Positions 52,527-61,417 of a stretch of DNA of 64,000 nucleotides are shown piece after piece. Origin of the DNA: Caulobacter ginsengisoli (GTDB lineage Bacteria; Pseudomonadota; Alphaproteobacteria; Caulobacterales; Caulobacteraceae); contig NZ_JAUSVS010000006.1 of NCBI RefSeq assembly GCF_030814835.1, positions 1 to 64,000 of the forward strand, read 5' to 3'. The position numbers and the translations under genes were made by a program. Numbering within the stretch: the stretch's first letter is position 1; each line of letters begins with the position of its first letter. Below the pieces are notes generated by a model. It ran no database searches. It was given only the letters and a program-made list of their open reading frames with translations, and was not told the origin of the DNA.

Positions 52527-52746
52527 TGGGATTAAGCCGCCTTCGGCGGGGAGGAAGAGGAGTTAAGAGGAGAAGAGTGAGGGGCCCTAGTCGAAGGACC
52601 GCCTGCGCCTGGGCCACATTCGAACAGAGGGCTTATGGAGGCGCAAAGCGCCTCGAGAAGATTGCCAGGCTTTGACGGCCCAGGCTCGATCCAGCGCCGT
52701 CGCTTGCTCTTCTCCTCTTGAACTCCTCTTCCTCCCCGCGAAGCGG
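52527..52746. repeat. Palindromic element family B, copy 4 (shares its interior with 59370-59581)
   Basis: Left arm starts GGGATTAAGCCG and right arm ends CTCCCCGCGAAGCGG, both with purine-/pyrimidine-rich AGGAAGAGGAG / CTCCTCTTCCT blocks. The inner about 100 bp (GCGCCTGGGCCACATTCGAAC ... TGACGGCCCAGGCTCG ... CAGCGCCGTCGCTTGCTCTTC) matches copy 3 closely, though the outer arms differ. It lies in the 459-bp gene-free stretch 52435-52893 together with the solo A arm and the efflux-operon regulatory sites. Confidence 0.8.
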
Positions 52747-52783
52747 CACTCTTTCAGGCATGTCCGCCACACGGCATCGAAAC

Positions 52784-52865
52784 ATGGACCCCTGCGTCCA
52801 TTTTACACTTGCCGCCTGACGAGACCGGCGTATATCTCCCAAACTTGACCTTTAGCGTCCATTTT
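52784..52865. promoter_or_regulatory. Operator-like repeats upstream of the emrAB-tetR operon
   Basis: GCGTCCATTTT occurs twice in direct orientation, 52794-52804 and 52855-52865. The first copy is part of a dyad ATGGAC-N6-GTCCAT (52784-52801). A possible promoter lies between: TTGCCG, 16-bp spacer, TATATC (52830-52835). Candidate binding sites of the TetR-type protein encoded at the end of the operon. Confidence 0.45.
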
Positions 52866-52893
52866 TCGCCCATACTGCGCTTCGGGGGGGCCG

Positions 52894-54000
52894 ATGCCCG
52901 CTTTCACCAAGAAGATGATCGCCCCGGCCGCCGCCGGCGCCGCCGCCCTGGCCCTGGTGGTCGGGATCGGCTTCTGGTGGGCCGACAAGCAGCAGTTCGA
53001 ATCCACCGACAACGCCTTCGTCCAGGCCGACACCGTCCAGGTCAGCCCGCAGGTTTCCGGCTATGTCGTCGAGGTGCTGGTCAGCGACAATCAGCGGGTC
53101 GAGGCCGGCCAGGTGGTCGCCCGCATCGATCCGGCCTCGATCCAGGCCCGGCTGGACCAGGCCATCGCCAACGCCGACGCCCTGGAAGCCGCCGTCCGCG
53201 CCGTCGACGACAAGGCCTCGCTCGAAACCGCCATGATCGCCCAGCGCCAGGCCGGGGTGCAGAGCGCCCAGGCCGAGGCCGGCCGCATGAACGCCGACAT
53301 CCGCCGCTATGGCGACCTGGCCGCCAAGGGCTGGGTCTCCGACCAGAAGGTCCAGTCGGTGCGGGCCGGCGCCGCCCAGTCCGCCGCCGCCGTCTCCCAG
53401 GCCCAGGCGGCGCTTGAAGCCGAGCGCAAGCAGGCCGAGTCCCTCGGCTCGGCCAAGGCCCAGACCCTGGCCCAGCTGGCCGCCGCCCGGGCCGCCGTGC
53501 AGCAGGCCCGCATTGACCTCGACCGCACCGTCATCCGCGCCCCGGTCTCGGGCGTGGTCGGGGCCCGCTCCGTTCGCCCGGGGCAGCTTGTGCAACCCGG
53601 CGTATCCCTCATGGCGATCGTGCCGCTGGGCCAGACCTTCATCGTCGCCAACTTCAAGGAAACCCAGATGGCGCGGCTGCGCATCGGCCAGCCGGTCGAG
53701 ATCCGCGCCGACGCCTTTGGCAAGGCGACGATCAAGGGCCGGGTCGACAGCTTCGCCCCCGCCACCGGCGCCGAGTTCGCCCTGATCCCGGTCGAGAACG
53801 CCGTGGGCAACTTCACCAAGATCGCCCAGCGGGTGCCGGTGAAGATCGCCATCGACCGCGGCACGCCCACCGGCCGCGCCCTGCGGCCCGGCCTGTCGGT
53901 CGAGATCAAGGTCGATGTGCGCGACCGCAGCGGGACCAGCTTCGCCGAGTCCGCCGCCGACCAGCCGATCCTGGCCAGCCAACCCTCAACCACCCGCTAG
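52894..54000 (+). CDS. EmrA/HlyD-type membrane fusion protein
   Basis: 368 residues. Short N-terminus, one TM (about 8-30, IAPAAAGAAALALVVGIGFWW), lipoyl/barrel-sandwich halves (QVSPQVSGYVVEVLVSDNQRVEAGQ; IRAPVSGVVGARSVRPGQLVQPG) around a long Ala/Gln-rich coiled coil, then a beta-barrel. It bridges the inner-membrane pump and an outer-membrane channel. Operon with EmrB-like and TetR genes; 4-bp gap to the next. Substrates unknown; no outer-membrane TolC-type gene adjacent. Confidence 0.93.
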   Translation: MPAFTKKMIAPAAAGAAALALVVGIGFWWADKQQFESTDNAFVQADTVQVSPQVSGYVVEVLVSDNQRVEAGQVVARIDPASIQARLDQAIANADALEAAVRAVDDKASLETAMIAQRQAGVQSAQAEAGRMNADIRRYGDLAAKGWVSDQKVQSVRAGAAQSAAAVSQAQAALEAERKQAESLGSAKAQTLAQLAAARAAVQQARIDLDRTVIRAPVSGVVGARSVRPGQLVQPGVSLMAIVPLGQTFIVANFKETQMARLRIGQPVEIRADAFGKATIKGRVDSFAPATGAEFALIPVENAVGNFTKIAQRVPVKIAIDRGTPTGRALRPGLSVEIKVDVRDRSGTSFAESAADQPILASQPSTTR

Positions 54001-54004
54001 AACC

Positions 54005-55636
54005 ATGACGGACGCGGCCGCCACCGCCGGGCCGATCCCGCAGACGCCGCCTTCCGGGCCGGCGCCGCAAAAGGCCATGGACGGCTCGACCGTCAACTGG
54101 GGCATGCTGTTCCTGGGCTTTGGCGGCATGGTCATCGGCCAGTTCATGGCCATCCTGGACATCCAGATCGTCTCGGCCTCGCTGCCGCAGATCCAGGCCG
54201 GGGTGGGGGCCAGCGCCGACCAGGTCAGCTGGATCCAGACCGCCTATCTGATCCCCGAAGTGGTGATGATCCCGCTCAGCTCGTACCTGTCGCGGCTGTG
54301 GGGCACCCAGCGGGTCTTCCTGGCCAGCTGTTTCGGCTTCATCGCCATGAGCGTGCTGGCCGGCCTCTCCACCAGCATCGACTTCATGATCGTGACGAGG
54401 GCCCTGCAGGGCTTCGTCGGCGGGGCCATGGTGCCGACGGTGTTCGCCACCGCCTTCAGCGCCTTCCCGCCCGAGCGCCGCACCACCGCCAATGTCATCA
54501 CCGGCATGATCGTCACCCTGGCCCCCACCATCGGCCCGGCCCTGGGCGGCCATGTCACCGAGTGGCTGGACTGGCGCTGGCTGTTCTTCATCAATGTCGG
54601 CCCCGGGGCGCTGAGCCTCTTCCTGGTCTGGCGCTACGGCAATTTCGACAAGGGCGACCGCTCGCTGGCCACGAATTTCGACTGGTTCGGCCTCAGCGTC
54701 ATGGCCGTCTTCCTGATGAGCCTGCAGTACGTCCTGGAGGAGGGCGCCAAGGACAACTGGTTCCACGAGGACAAGATCCTCTGGCTGGCGGTGCTGGCCC
54801 TGATCACCGGCACGGTCTTCATCTGGCGCAATCTGACCTACTTCAAGCCTATCGTGCAGCTGAGAGCCTTCCAGGACCGCAACTTCGCCCTCGGCGTCTG
54901 CATGACCGCCGTCTCGGGGGCCAGCCTTTATGGCGGCACCTTCATCCTGCCGCTGTTCCTGGGCCGGATCCGCGGCTATTCGGCCGCCGAGGTTGGGACC
55001 ACCATGCTGGTCTCGGGCCTCTGCATGTTCTTCACCGGCCCGACCATCGGCTCGATCGTGCGCAAGGTCGATCCGCGCCTGCCGATGATCGTCGGGTTCG
55101 GGATGGTGGCCTGGGGCATGTGGCTGGGCCACGCCGTCACCGCCGACTGGGGCTTCTGGCAGTTCGCCGGCCTGCAGGCCTGGCGCGGCGTGGGCGTGAT
55201 GGTGGCGATGATCGCCACCACCCAGATGACCATGTCGACCCTCACCCCCCAGATGATCAAGGACGCCTCGGGGATGGTGAACCTGTCGCGCAATGTCGGC
55301 GGAGCCATGGCCATGGCGTTGATCTCCACCACCCTGGCCACCCAGACCGCCGTCCATATGAACGAGCTCTCCGCCGCCATGAGCACGGCCAGCGGCGAGG
55401 CGGTGGCGATGATGAACGGGCTGACCATGCGCATGCAGCAGCTGGGCGTCACCGATCCGCAGGGCGCCGCCTACAAGGCCATGCACTACATCCTCTACCA
55501 GAAGGCCCAGCTGCTGGCCTTCGGGGACGCCTTCGCCCTGCTGTCCCTGGGAGCGGTCGCCGCCGCCTTCCTGTCGATCTTCACCGCGCCCGCCAAGATG
55601 GCCCCGGGCGGTCCAGACATGTCGGAGGCCCACTAG
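54005..55636 (+). CDS. EmrB-type DHA2 multidrug efflux MFS transporter
   Basis: 543 residues, about 14 TMs. Motif D1-like MAILDIQIVSASLPQIQ in TM1, motif A-like LSRLWGTQRVFL after TM2, motif C-like GPALGGHVTEWLDWRWLFFIN in TM5-6 region. Proton-coupled drug or metabolite exporter across the inner membrane, working with the fusion protein before it. ATG 54005 chosen as it directly follows the first gene. TAGATG joins it to tetR. Confidence 0.94.
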   Translation: MTDAAATAGPIPQTPPSGPAPQKAMDGSTVNWGMLFLGFGGMVIGQFMAILDIQIVSASLPQIQAGVGASADQVSWIQTAYLIPEVVMIPLSSYLSRLWGTQRVFLASCFGFIAMSVLAGLSTSIDFMIVTRALQGFVGGAMVPTVFATAFSAFPPERRTTANVITGMIVTLAPTIGPALGGHVTEWLDWRWLFFINVGPGALSLFLVWRYGNFDKGDRSLATNFDWFGLSVMAVFLMSLQYVLEEGAKDNWFHEDKILWLAVLALITGTVFIWRNLTYFKPIVQLRAFQDRNFALGVCMTAVSGASLYGGTFILPLFLGRIRGYSAAEVGTTMLVSGLCMFFTGPTIGSIVRKVDPRLPMIVGFGMVAWGMWLGHAVTADWGFWQFAGLQAWRGVGVMVAMIATTQMTMSTLTPQMIKDASGMVNLSRNVGGAMAMALISTTLATQTAVHMNELSAAMSTASGEAVAMMNGLTMRMQQLGVTDPQGAAYKAMHYILYQKAQLLAFGDAFALLSLGAVAAAFLSIFTAPAKMAPGGPDMSEAH

Positions 55637-56242
55637 ATGCCGCGCCTGGCCGGACAGATCGACCTCGCCAAGAGCGAGGCCATCCTCGACGCCGCCTCCG
55701 AGGTGCTGGCCGAGCGCGGCCTGGCCGCTCCCATCGAGGAGATCGCCCGCCGCGCCGGGGTCTCCAAGCAGACGGTCTACAACCATTTCGGCTCCAAGAC
55801 CGAGCTGGTGCGCGAACTGGTCGCCCGCCGGGTCTCAAGCATGACCGCGCCCCTGCGCGAGCAGGACGCCGAGGCCCATCCCGAGGAAGCCCTGGCCGCC
55901 TACGCCCTCACCCTGATCCGGGTGGTGACGGCCCGCACCTACAGCCTGATGCGCATCACCATGCAGAGCGCCGCCGAGATGCCGGACCTGGCCCGCGAGG
56001 TGTTCGAGAACGGCCCCAAGGCCAGCCGCGCCCAGCTGGCGCGATTCCTGGAAATCGAGGTCAAGGCCGGGCGCCTCGCCATCGACGACATCCCCCAGGC
56101 GGCGGACTTCTTCGCCGGCATGGTGGTCAGCCACAGGCAGACCCAGGCGTTATTGGGGTTGGCCGATCCGCCAACGGATGAGGAGGCCGAGCGCACGGCG
56201 AAGGCGGCGGCAAGGGTGTTCATGCGGGCGTACGCGCCCTAG
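55637..56242 (+). CDS. TetR-family regulator of the efflux operon
   Basis: 201 residues. HTH: SEAILDAASEVLAERGLAAPIEEIARRAGVSKQTVYNHFGSKTELVREL (about 14-62). The C-terminal ligand domain is Ala/Arg-rich. ATG follows the EmrB stop directly (TAGATG), so it is made from the same mRNA and very likely represses the operon when no drug is present, binding upstream near 52784-52865. Confidence 0.92.
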   Translation: MPRLAGQIDLAKSEAILDAASEVLAERGLAAPIEEIARRAGVSKQTVYNHFGSKTELVRELVARRVSSMTAPLREQDAEAHPEEALAAYALTLIRVVTARTYSLMRITMQSAAEMPDLAREVFENGPKASRAQLARFLEIEVKAGRLAIDDIPQAADFFAGMVVSHRQTQALLGLADPPTDEEAERTAKAAARVFMRAYAP

Positions 56243-56243
56243 C

Positions 56244-56398
56244 TGCTCCCCCTCTGGGGGAGCTGTCGCGGAGCGACTGAGGGGGCTACATCCACGGGCC
56301 AAACGGCAGCGGACGGTGACGCCGACATGTCAGAAAGGAGCCCGTGGCTGAAGCCCCCTTCGGCCCTCCGGGCCACTTCCCCCAGAGGGGGAAGAGCG
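56244..56398. repeat. Palindromic element family D, copy 2
   Basis: CTCCCCCTCTGGGGGAG on the left and CTTCCCCCAGAGGGGGAAG on the right frame the element, with GAGGGGGCT / AGCCCCCTTC as inner arms. The centre carries TACATCCACGGGCCAAACGGC and a GGCCCTCCGGGCC hairpin on the right. It starts one base after the TetR stop codon and lies 25 bp from the convergent secB 3' end, so it could serve as a bidirectional terminator. Confidence 0.8.
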
Positions 56399-56422
56399 GG
56401 AGCCCGCGCCAGCCCCGAGCCC

Positions 56423-56908
56423 TCAAGCGTTCCCGATCGTCACCGTATCGCTGCCCGACGCCTGCCGCGCCGCATAGACGGCCGCGAAGTCGATGGGCTC
56501 CAGCATGAACGGCGGGAAGCCGCCTTCGCCGGTCATGTCCGAGATCACCCGGCGGGCATAGGGGAACAAAAAGCGCGGGCATTCGATCAGCAGCACGCGT
56601 TCCAGCTCGCTCTCCGGAACCCCGACCACCTGGAAGAGGCCGCCATAGACCAGCTCGATCACGAAGGCCGTTTCCGCGCCGCGCTCGGCCTTGACCGTCA
56701 GCTTCAGGTCGATCTCATAAAGGTCGTCGGGACGGCGGCGGGCGTTCAGTTCCACGCCGATGTCGATGGCCGGCTGGCCGCCCGTGGCGCGCAGCGACTC
56801 CGGGGCCAGGGGGTTTTCGAACGACAGGTCGCGGACATACTGGGCCAGGATGTTGAAGCCGGGCTGCTGTTCGGCGCCAGAATCGTCTTGAGGAGGCGTG
56901 TCGGTCAT
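56423..56908 (-). CDS. secB: Protein-export chaperone SecB
   Basis: 161 residues. Conserved core: [22 protein letters not shown], then the conserved acidic and aromatic segments [39 protein letters not shown] near the C-terminus. A tetrameric chaperone that delivers unfolded precursors to SecA. Normal length. Divergent from the Tim44-like gene, which is a common alphaproteobacterial arrangement. ATG 56908. Confidence 0.96.
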   Translation of the reverse strand: MTDTPPQDDSGAEQQPGFNILAQYVRDLSFENPLAPESLRATGGQPAIDIGVELNARRRPDDLYEIDLKLTVKAERGAETAFVIELVYGGLFQVVGVPESELERVLLIECPRFLFPYARRVISDMTGEGGFPPFMLEPIDFAAVYAARQASGSDTVTIGNA

Positions 56909-57114
56909 GAAAACGAAAGTCCGTCCGGAGTGTGGGCGTGGGCCCTAAGGCCCTGAAACGCCATGAAAAGGGCGAGCCGGGCTGCTAACACGAGAGCCCC
57001 TCGCCGTGCAACGTCACGCCACTTTAAGGGGTTATGTGCGCAATCCCTGACTTGGGCCGCCGTACGGCCTATATAGTAGGGCGCTCGCCCCCGTTTTTAA
57101 GGACCCCCACCCCC

Positions 57115-57717
57115 GTGCCCATCATGATTGAACTGATCATTCTGGCCGTGCTGGCGGGCGTGGTGCTCTACCAGCTCTATTCGGTGCTGGGCCGCCGGGT
57201 CGGCCGCCAGCCCGAGGACATGCCCGCCCCGGCCCTGCCCGACAGCCGCGCCCCGGCCCCCGAGGCGCTGGAAGGCGTGGAGCTCACCGGCCTGGCCGCC
57301 GTCAAGGCCCGCGATCCCAGCTTCGAGGTCGGCCAGTTCCTGAACGGGGCCCGCGCCGCCTACGAGATGGTGGTCAAGGCCTTCGCCGAGGGCGACCGCG
57401 AGACCCTCAAGAGACTCCTGGCCCCGCACGTCCTGGCCGGTTTCGAGACCGCCATGGCCGAGCGCGAGGCCCAGGGCCGCTCCGAGCGGGTCGACTTCCT
57501 GCAGACCCCCAGGGCCGACCTGGACGGGGTGGAGACCGAGGGGACCGTGGCCCGCGCCAAGGTCCGCTTCCTGGGCGAATACCGCGCCCGCTCCAAGGGC
57601 CCCGAGGGCGAGGCCGTCGACGACCGCCGCACCGCCGAGCTCTGGACCTTCCAACGGAATCTCAACAGCCGCGACCCCAACTGGACGCTGGTTCAGGTGG
57701 ATCCCGCGGAGGCCTGA
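57115..57717 (+). CDS. Tim44-domain inner-membrane protein
   Basis: 200 residues. One N-terminal TM (about 5-22, IELIILAVLAGVVLYQLYSV) then LGRRVGRQPED, a Pro/Ala linker and the Tim44-like domain (LKRLLAPHVLAGFETAMAEREAQGRSERVDFLQ ... ARVRFLGEYRARSKG). Bacterial Tim44-like proteins are related to the mitochondrial import component and act in envelope biogenesis. Start GTG 57115 chosen since AAGGA is 12 bp upstream; ATG 57124 is an alternative. A -10-like TATAGT is at 57072-57077. First gene of the Tim44-mltA-smr unit. Confidence 0.85.
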   Translation: MPIMIELIILAVLAGVVLYQLYSVLGRRVGRQPEDMPAPALPDSRAPAPEALEGVELTGLAAVKARDPSFEVGQFLNGARAAYEMVVKAFAEGDRETLKRLLAPHVLAGFETAMAEREAQGRSERVDFLQTPRADLDGVETEGTVARAKVRFLGEYRARSKGPEGEAVDDRRTAELWTFQRNLNSRDPNWTLVQVDPAEA

Positions 57718-57718
57718 C

Positions 57719-58825
57719 ATGCTGCGTCGTGCTGTCGTACTGGCCGCGGGCCTGCTGCTCGCGGCCTGCGCCACGACGGGTTCCAAACCTCCGAAACCAG
57801 CGCCGAACCCCGCGCCCGCGCCTGTCCCCAAGCCTGAACCCAGGCCCGCGCCGCAGCCCGAACCCCCGCCCCGGCCCAGCATCGCCTTCGCCGACCTGCC
57901 CGGCTGGGACAGCGAGGACCACGCCGCCGCCCTCGCCGCCTACCGCGCCGGCTGCGGGGCCGACAAGAGCCCCGCCGGCCAGGAGGTCTGCCGCCGGGCC
58001 AAGGCCGCCGGCGCCCTCGACGAGGCCGGCTCGCGCTACTTCATCGAGACCCATTTCCGCATCGAACCGGCGGGCGATCCTGGCCAGACGGGCCTGCTGA
58101 CCGCCTACTATTCCCCCGAATACGAGGCCCGCTTCTCTCGCCAGGACGACTTCACCGTCCCCGTCCGCCCCCGCCCCGACGACCTGGTCGACGGCAAGCC
58201 CTATCCCGAACGCGCCGAGATCGAGGCCCGCGACGAGCCCCGCCCCCTGGCCTGGATGCGGCCCGAGGAGTTCTTCTTCCTGCAGATCCAGGGCTCGGGC
58301 ACGCTGGTCCTGCCGGGCGGGACCCGCAAGCGGGCCATCTTCACCGGCACCAACGGCCGCCCCTTCAAGGGCATCGCCACCCCGATGCGCGACCAGGGCC
58401 TGCTCAGCCCCGACAACACCTCCGGCGGCGCCATCCTCGACTGGCTGGCCGAGCACCGGGGCCCAGAGGCCGACGCCATCATGGCCCTCAACCCTCGCTT
58501 CGTCTTCTTCCGCCTGGCCGACGACGACGGGGCCGAACCGGCCGGGGCGGCGGGCATCCCCCTGCCCGCCGGCCGGGCCATCGCCATCGACCCCAGCCGC
58601 CACGGCTACGGCGAGCTCTACTGGATCTCCGCCGAGGCCCCCAGCCTGACCGGCGCCTTCCCAACCTACCGCCGCGCCGTCATGGCCCTGGACACCGGCG
58701 GCGCCATCAAGGGCGACATCCGCGCCGACCTCTATATCGGCCGCGGCCGGGCGGCGGGCCTGGAGGCCGGCCGGGTCAAGCACAGCTTGCGCCTCTACCG
58801 CCTCGTCCCCATCCTGAGCGAATGA
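57719..58825 (+). CDS. mltA: Membrane-bound lytic transglycosylase A
   Basis: 368 residues. Lipoprotein signal MLRRAVVLAAGLLLAAC (lipobox LAAC, Cys17), a Pro-rich linker of about 40 residues, the MltA domain (PGQTGLLTAYYSPEYEARFS region) and a 3D-type C-terminus with the catalytic Asp (D325-T-G-G-A-I-K-G-D-I-R-A-D-L-Y). It cleaves murein glycan strands. Starts 1 bp after the Tim44-like stop and overlaps smr by 4 bp. Confidence 0.95.
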   Translation: MLRRAVVLAAGLLLAACATTGSKPPKPAPNPAPAPVPKPEPRPAPQPEPPPRPSIAFADLPGWDSEDHAAALAAYRAGCGADKSPAGQEVCRRAKAAGALDEAGSRYFIETHFRIEPAGDPGQTGLLTAYYSPEYEARFSRQDDFTVPVRPRPDDLVDGKPYPERAEIEARDEPRPLAWMRPEEFFFLQIQGSGTLVLPGGTRKRAIFTGTNGRPFKGIATPMRDQGLLSPDNTSGGAILDWLAEHRGPEADAIMALNPRFVFFRLADDDGAEPAGAAGIPLPAGRAIAIDPSRHGYGELYWISAEAPSLTGAFPTYRRAVMALDTGGAIKGDIRADLYIGRGRAAGLEAGRVKHSLRLYRLVPILSE

Positions 58826-59340
58826 AGCGGCCCGCACGCCCGGAAGATCTCAGACTCTGGGCCAAGGTCGCCGAGACCGTGACCCCACGCCCGGGCCGGG
58901 TGGTTCCCAAGGTCGAGGAAGCCCCCGCGCCGGCTGCCGTCAAACCGGCCGCGCCCGCCGTGATGGCCGAAGTCCCCCATGTCCGCCGCCGCTCGGGCCC
59001 CAAGCCGCCGCCCGACCTGATCGAACCCCGCCGCCACCGCCGCCTGGTCCGCGAGCGCGACGTCATCGAGGCCCGCATCGACCTGCACGGCATGACCTGG
59101 GACGCCGCGAGAGCCGCCCTGGAAAGCTTCCTGCACAGAGCCGCCGTCCAGGGCCACCGCGCCGTCCTGGTCATCACCGGCAAGGGCCGCCTGGGCGACG
59201 GCATTCTACGAAGATCCGTCCCCGACTGGCTGAACGCGCCTGGCCTGCGCGAGCTGGTCGCGGGGGTGTCGCCCGCCGCGCGGCGGCATGGCGGCGAGGG
59301 GGCTTTGTACGTGGCGCTAAAGCGGGTCGAGGAGAGGTAG
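58822..59340 (+). CDS. Smr-domain protein
   Basis: 172 residues. Charged/Pro-rich N-terminus (about 1-75) and a C-terminal Smr domain: ARIDLHGMTWDAARAALESFL (H at the core of the L-D-L-H-G motif) and VLVITGKGRLGDGILRR. Stand-alone Smr proteins are linked to nuclease activity on stalled-ribosome mRNA in other bacteria. Overlaps mltA by 4 bp (ATGA). It is followed by a family B repeat. Confidence 0.88.
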   Translation: MKRPARPEDLRLWAKVAETVTPRPGRVVPKVEEAPAPAAVKPAAPAVMAEVPHVRRRSGPKPPPDLIEPRRHRRLVRERDVIEARIDLHGMTWDAARAALESFLHRAAVQGHRAVLVITGKGRLGDGILRRSVPDWLNAPGLRELVAGVSPAARRHGGEGALYVALKRVEER

Positions 59341-59369
59341 CAGTCCACGACCGTTGGCGGCATCAAGCG

Positions 59370-59581
59370 TGGGTTTAAATTGGGAAGAAAGAGAAGAAGA
59401 GAGAAGAAGAGGAAGGGACCGTGCGGGTGGCCGAACTGCGCCTGGGCCACACCCGAACGGGGTCTTATTGAGGCGCAAAGCGCCTCGACGAAGATTGCCA
59501 GGCCTTGACGGCCCAGGCTCGCTCAGCGCCGTCGCTTGCTCTTCTTTTTTACCCTTCTCTTCCTTCCCAATTTAAACCCAC
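59370..59581. repeat. Palindromic element family B, copy 3
   Basis: 28-bp arms with one mismatch (59370-59397 and 59554-59581; GTGGGTTTAAATTGGGAAG...). The inner about 105 bp (CTGCGCCTGGGCCACACCCG ... GACGGCCCAGGCTCGC ... CGCCGTCGCTTGCTC) matches the inside of copy 4 and, reversed, copy 2. A GAGGCGCAAAGCGCCTC hairpin is in the middle. It fills most of the gene-free stretch 59341-59685. Confidence 0.88.
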
Positions 59582-59685
59582 GCCCCATGCCGCCCGCAGC
59601 CCGTGACGCCTTCCCTGCGACCGATCCGCCGACCTGACGCCGGGTCAGACTGGCGTGGAAACCGCCGTTTCTGCATAGTCCGCCC

Positions 59686-61188
59686 ATGACTGCTGCAGCA
59701 TCCCAATCGGTTCTGGTCGTCGGCGCCGGCATGGCGGGGCTGTTTACCGCCCTGGCCCTGGGCAAGGCCGGCCACAGGGTCACCATCCTCGAGCGCGACC
59801 CGCCCGCCCCCGAGGGCGGGGCCGACGAGGCGTTCGAAACCTGGAACCGCCGGGGCGTGGGCCATCTGCGCCACAGCCACGCCTTCCTGGCCCGGCTGCG
59901 CGAGATCCTGGTCGCCGAGCACCCCGACCTGCTCCAGGAACTGGTCGAGGCCGGGGTGCGCGAGCTGAAGTTCGCCGAGGGCCTGCCGCTCTCCAGCCGC
60001 TACCTCTACAAGCCCCAGCCGGGCGACGACGCCCTGACCATCCTGACCAGCCGCCGCACCACCCTGGAGCTGGTCATCCGCCGGCATGTCCAGGTCATGG
60101 CCGGGGTGGAGATCCGGAGCGGCGTCAACGTCACCGGTCTGCTCGGCGAGAAGGACGCCCAGGGCCGCTTCGTCTGCACGGGGCTGAAAACCGATCAGGG
60201 CGACATGGCCGCCGACATCGTCGTCGACGGCGCCGGCCGCACCACCGACCTCTTCGACCATCTCGCCGAGATGGGCATCAAGGCGCCGGAAGAGGAAGAG
60301 GACGCCGGCATCCTCTACTACACCCGCCACTGGCGGCTGCGGCCCGGCCAGGTCCAGCCCGAACGCGGCAAGGCCTCGGCGGCCGGCGACCTGGGCTTCA
60401 TCAAGTTCGGGGTGTTCCCGGGCGACAACGGCTGTTTCTCGGTGACCCTGGCGGTGCCGGAGATCGAGCTGACCCTGCGCCAGGCGGTGCTCAAGCCCGA
60501 GGTGTTCGACCGCATCTGCGCCCTGCTCCCCGGCGTCGCCCCCTGGACCGCGCCGGACAAGTCCGAGCCGATCAGCAAGGTGTTCGGCATGGGCGACCTC
60601 AAGAGCCGCTGGCGCGACACCGCCCCGAACGACCAGCCCCTGGCGCTCAACCTGTTCGCGGCCGGCGATGGCCTGGTCCGCACCAACCCCCTCTATGGCC
60701 GGGGCTGCTCCTTCGCCGCTGTCGAGGGCCAGCTGCTGGCCAAGGCCCTGGCCTCGAGTTCCGATCCGGTCGCCCGCGCGGTGGCCTACCAGAAGTCGGT
60801 CAACGACCAGCTGCGACCCTTCTACATCCAGATGCGCGACCAGGACCGCTCGGCCATCCGCCGGGCGAAGCATGCGCTGAACCCGGACTACCAGCCGAAA
60901 CTGAAGGCCCGGCTGATCAAGAGCTTCGCCGAGGACGGCGTCGGGGTGGCGCTGCGCTCGGACCCGGACCTGATGCGGCAGTTCATGCGGGGCTTCCACA
61001 TGCTGGAGGCCTCCGACGCCTGGATCAAGCGGCCGGCGAACCTGGCCAAGGTGGTGCGGGTCTGGTCACGGGGGAAGACGAAGAACGCGGCCTTTTACCC
61101 CGCAAGGCTGGGTCCAGACCGGTCGGCGCTGTTCGCGGACCTGCAGCTGCCCGTGCGGGCGGATGCGGAGCGGCTGGGGATCGCCTGA
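59686..61188 (+). CDS. FAD-dependent oxidoreductase (FAD_binding_3-like)
   Basis: 500 residues. N-terminal Rossmann motif VVGAGMAG (G13-x-G15-x-x-G18), a second flavin segment DIVVDGAGRTTDLFDHL, and LNLFAAGDGLVRTNPLYGRGCSFAAVEGQLLA, the GD motif, near residues 323-350. Resembles flavin-dependent monooxygenase/halogenase-type proteins, but no halogenase WxWxIP motif is seen. No signal peptide. It stands alone between two palindromic elements. Substrate unknown. Confidence 0.85.
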   Translation: MTAAASQSVLVVGAGMAGLFTALALGKAGHRVTILERDPPAPEGGADEAFETWNRRGVGHLRHSHAFLARLREILVAEHPDLLQELVEAGVRELKFAEGLPLSSRYLYKPQPGDDALTILTSRRTTLELVIRRHVQVMAGVEIRSGVNVTGLLGEKDAQGRFVCTGLKTDQGDMAADIVVDGAGRTTDLFDHLAEMGIKAPEEEEDAGILYYTRHWRLRPGQVQPERGKASAAGDLGFIKFGVFPGDNGCFSVTLAVPEIELTLRQAVLKPEVFDRICALLPGVAPWTAPDKSEPISKVFGMGDLKSRWRDTAPNDQPLALNLFAAGDGLVRTNPLYGRGCSFAAVEGQLLAKALASSSDPVARAVAYQKSVNDQLRPFYIQMRDQDRSAIRRAKHALNPDYQPKLKARLIKSFAEDGVGVALRSDPDLMRQFMRGFHMLEASDAWIKRPANLAKVVRVWSRGKTKNAAFYPARLGPDRSALFADLQLPVRADAERLGIA

Positions 61189-61196
61189 TCCACGCC

Positions 61197-61415
61197 AATC
61201 CTCACCCGGAGGGGGAGGGGGACCGCCGCGAAGCGGTGGTGGAGGGGGTTTGAGCCTACATTCAGGCGTCAGGATAGAGCGCGGCGGATCGGCTGAGGGA
61301 ACCTCCAGGCGTGGATGTAGTGGCCGACCCCCTCCACCACGCCGGAGCCTGTCCTCGGGCGCGCGCTTCGCGCGACCCGGGGAGCGCGGTCCCCCTCCCC
61401 CTCCGGGTGAGGATT
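61197..61415. repeat. Palindromic element family D, copy 3 (30-bp perfect arms)
   Basis: Perfect 30-bp inverted repeats at 61197-61226 and 61386-61415 (AATCCTCACCCGGAGGGGG and its complement). A second inner pair GGTGGAGGGGGTT / ACCCCCTCCACCACG adds to the stem, and the right half has an extra GCGCGCGCTTCGCGCGA hairpin. It sits between the FAD gene and the convergent hisE 3' end and touches the hisE stop. Confidence 0.85.
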
Positions 61416-61417
61416 GC

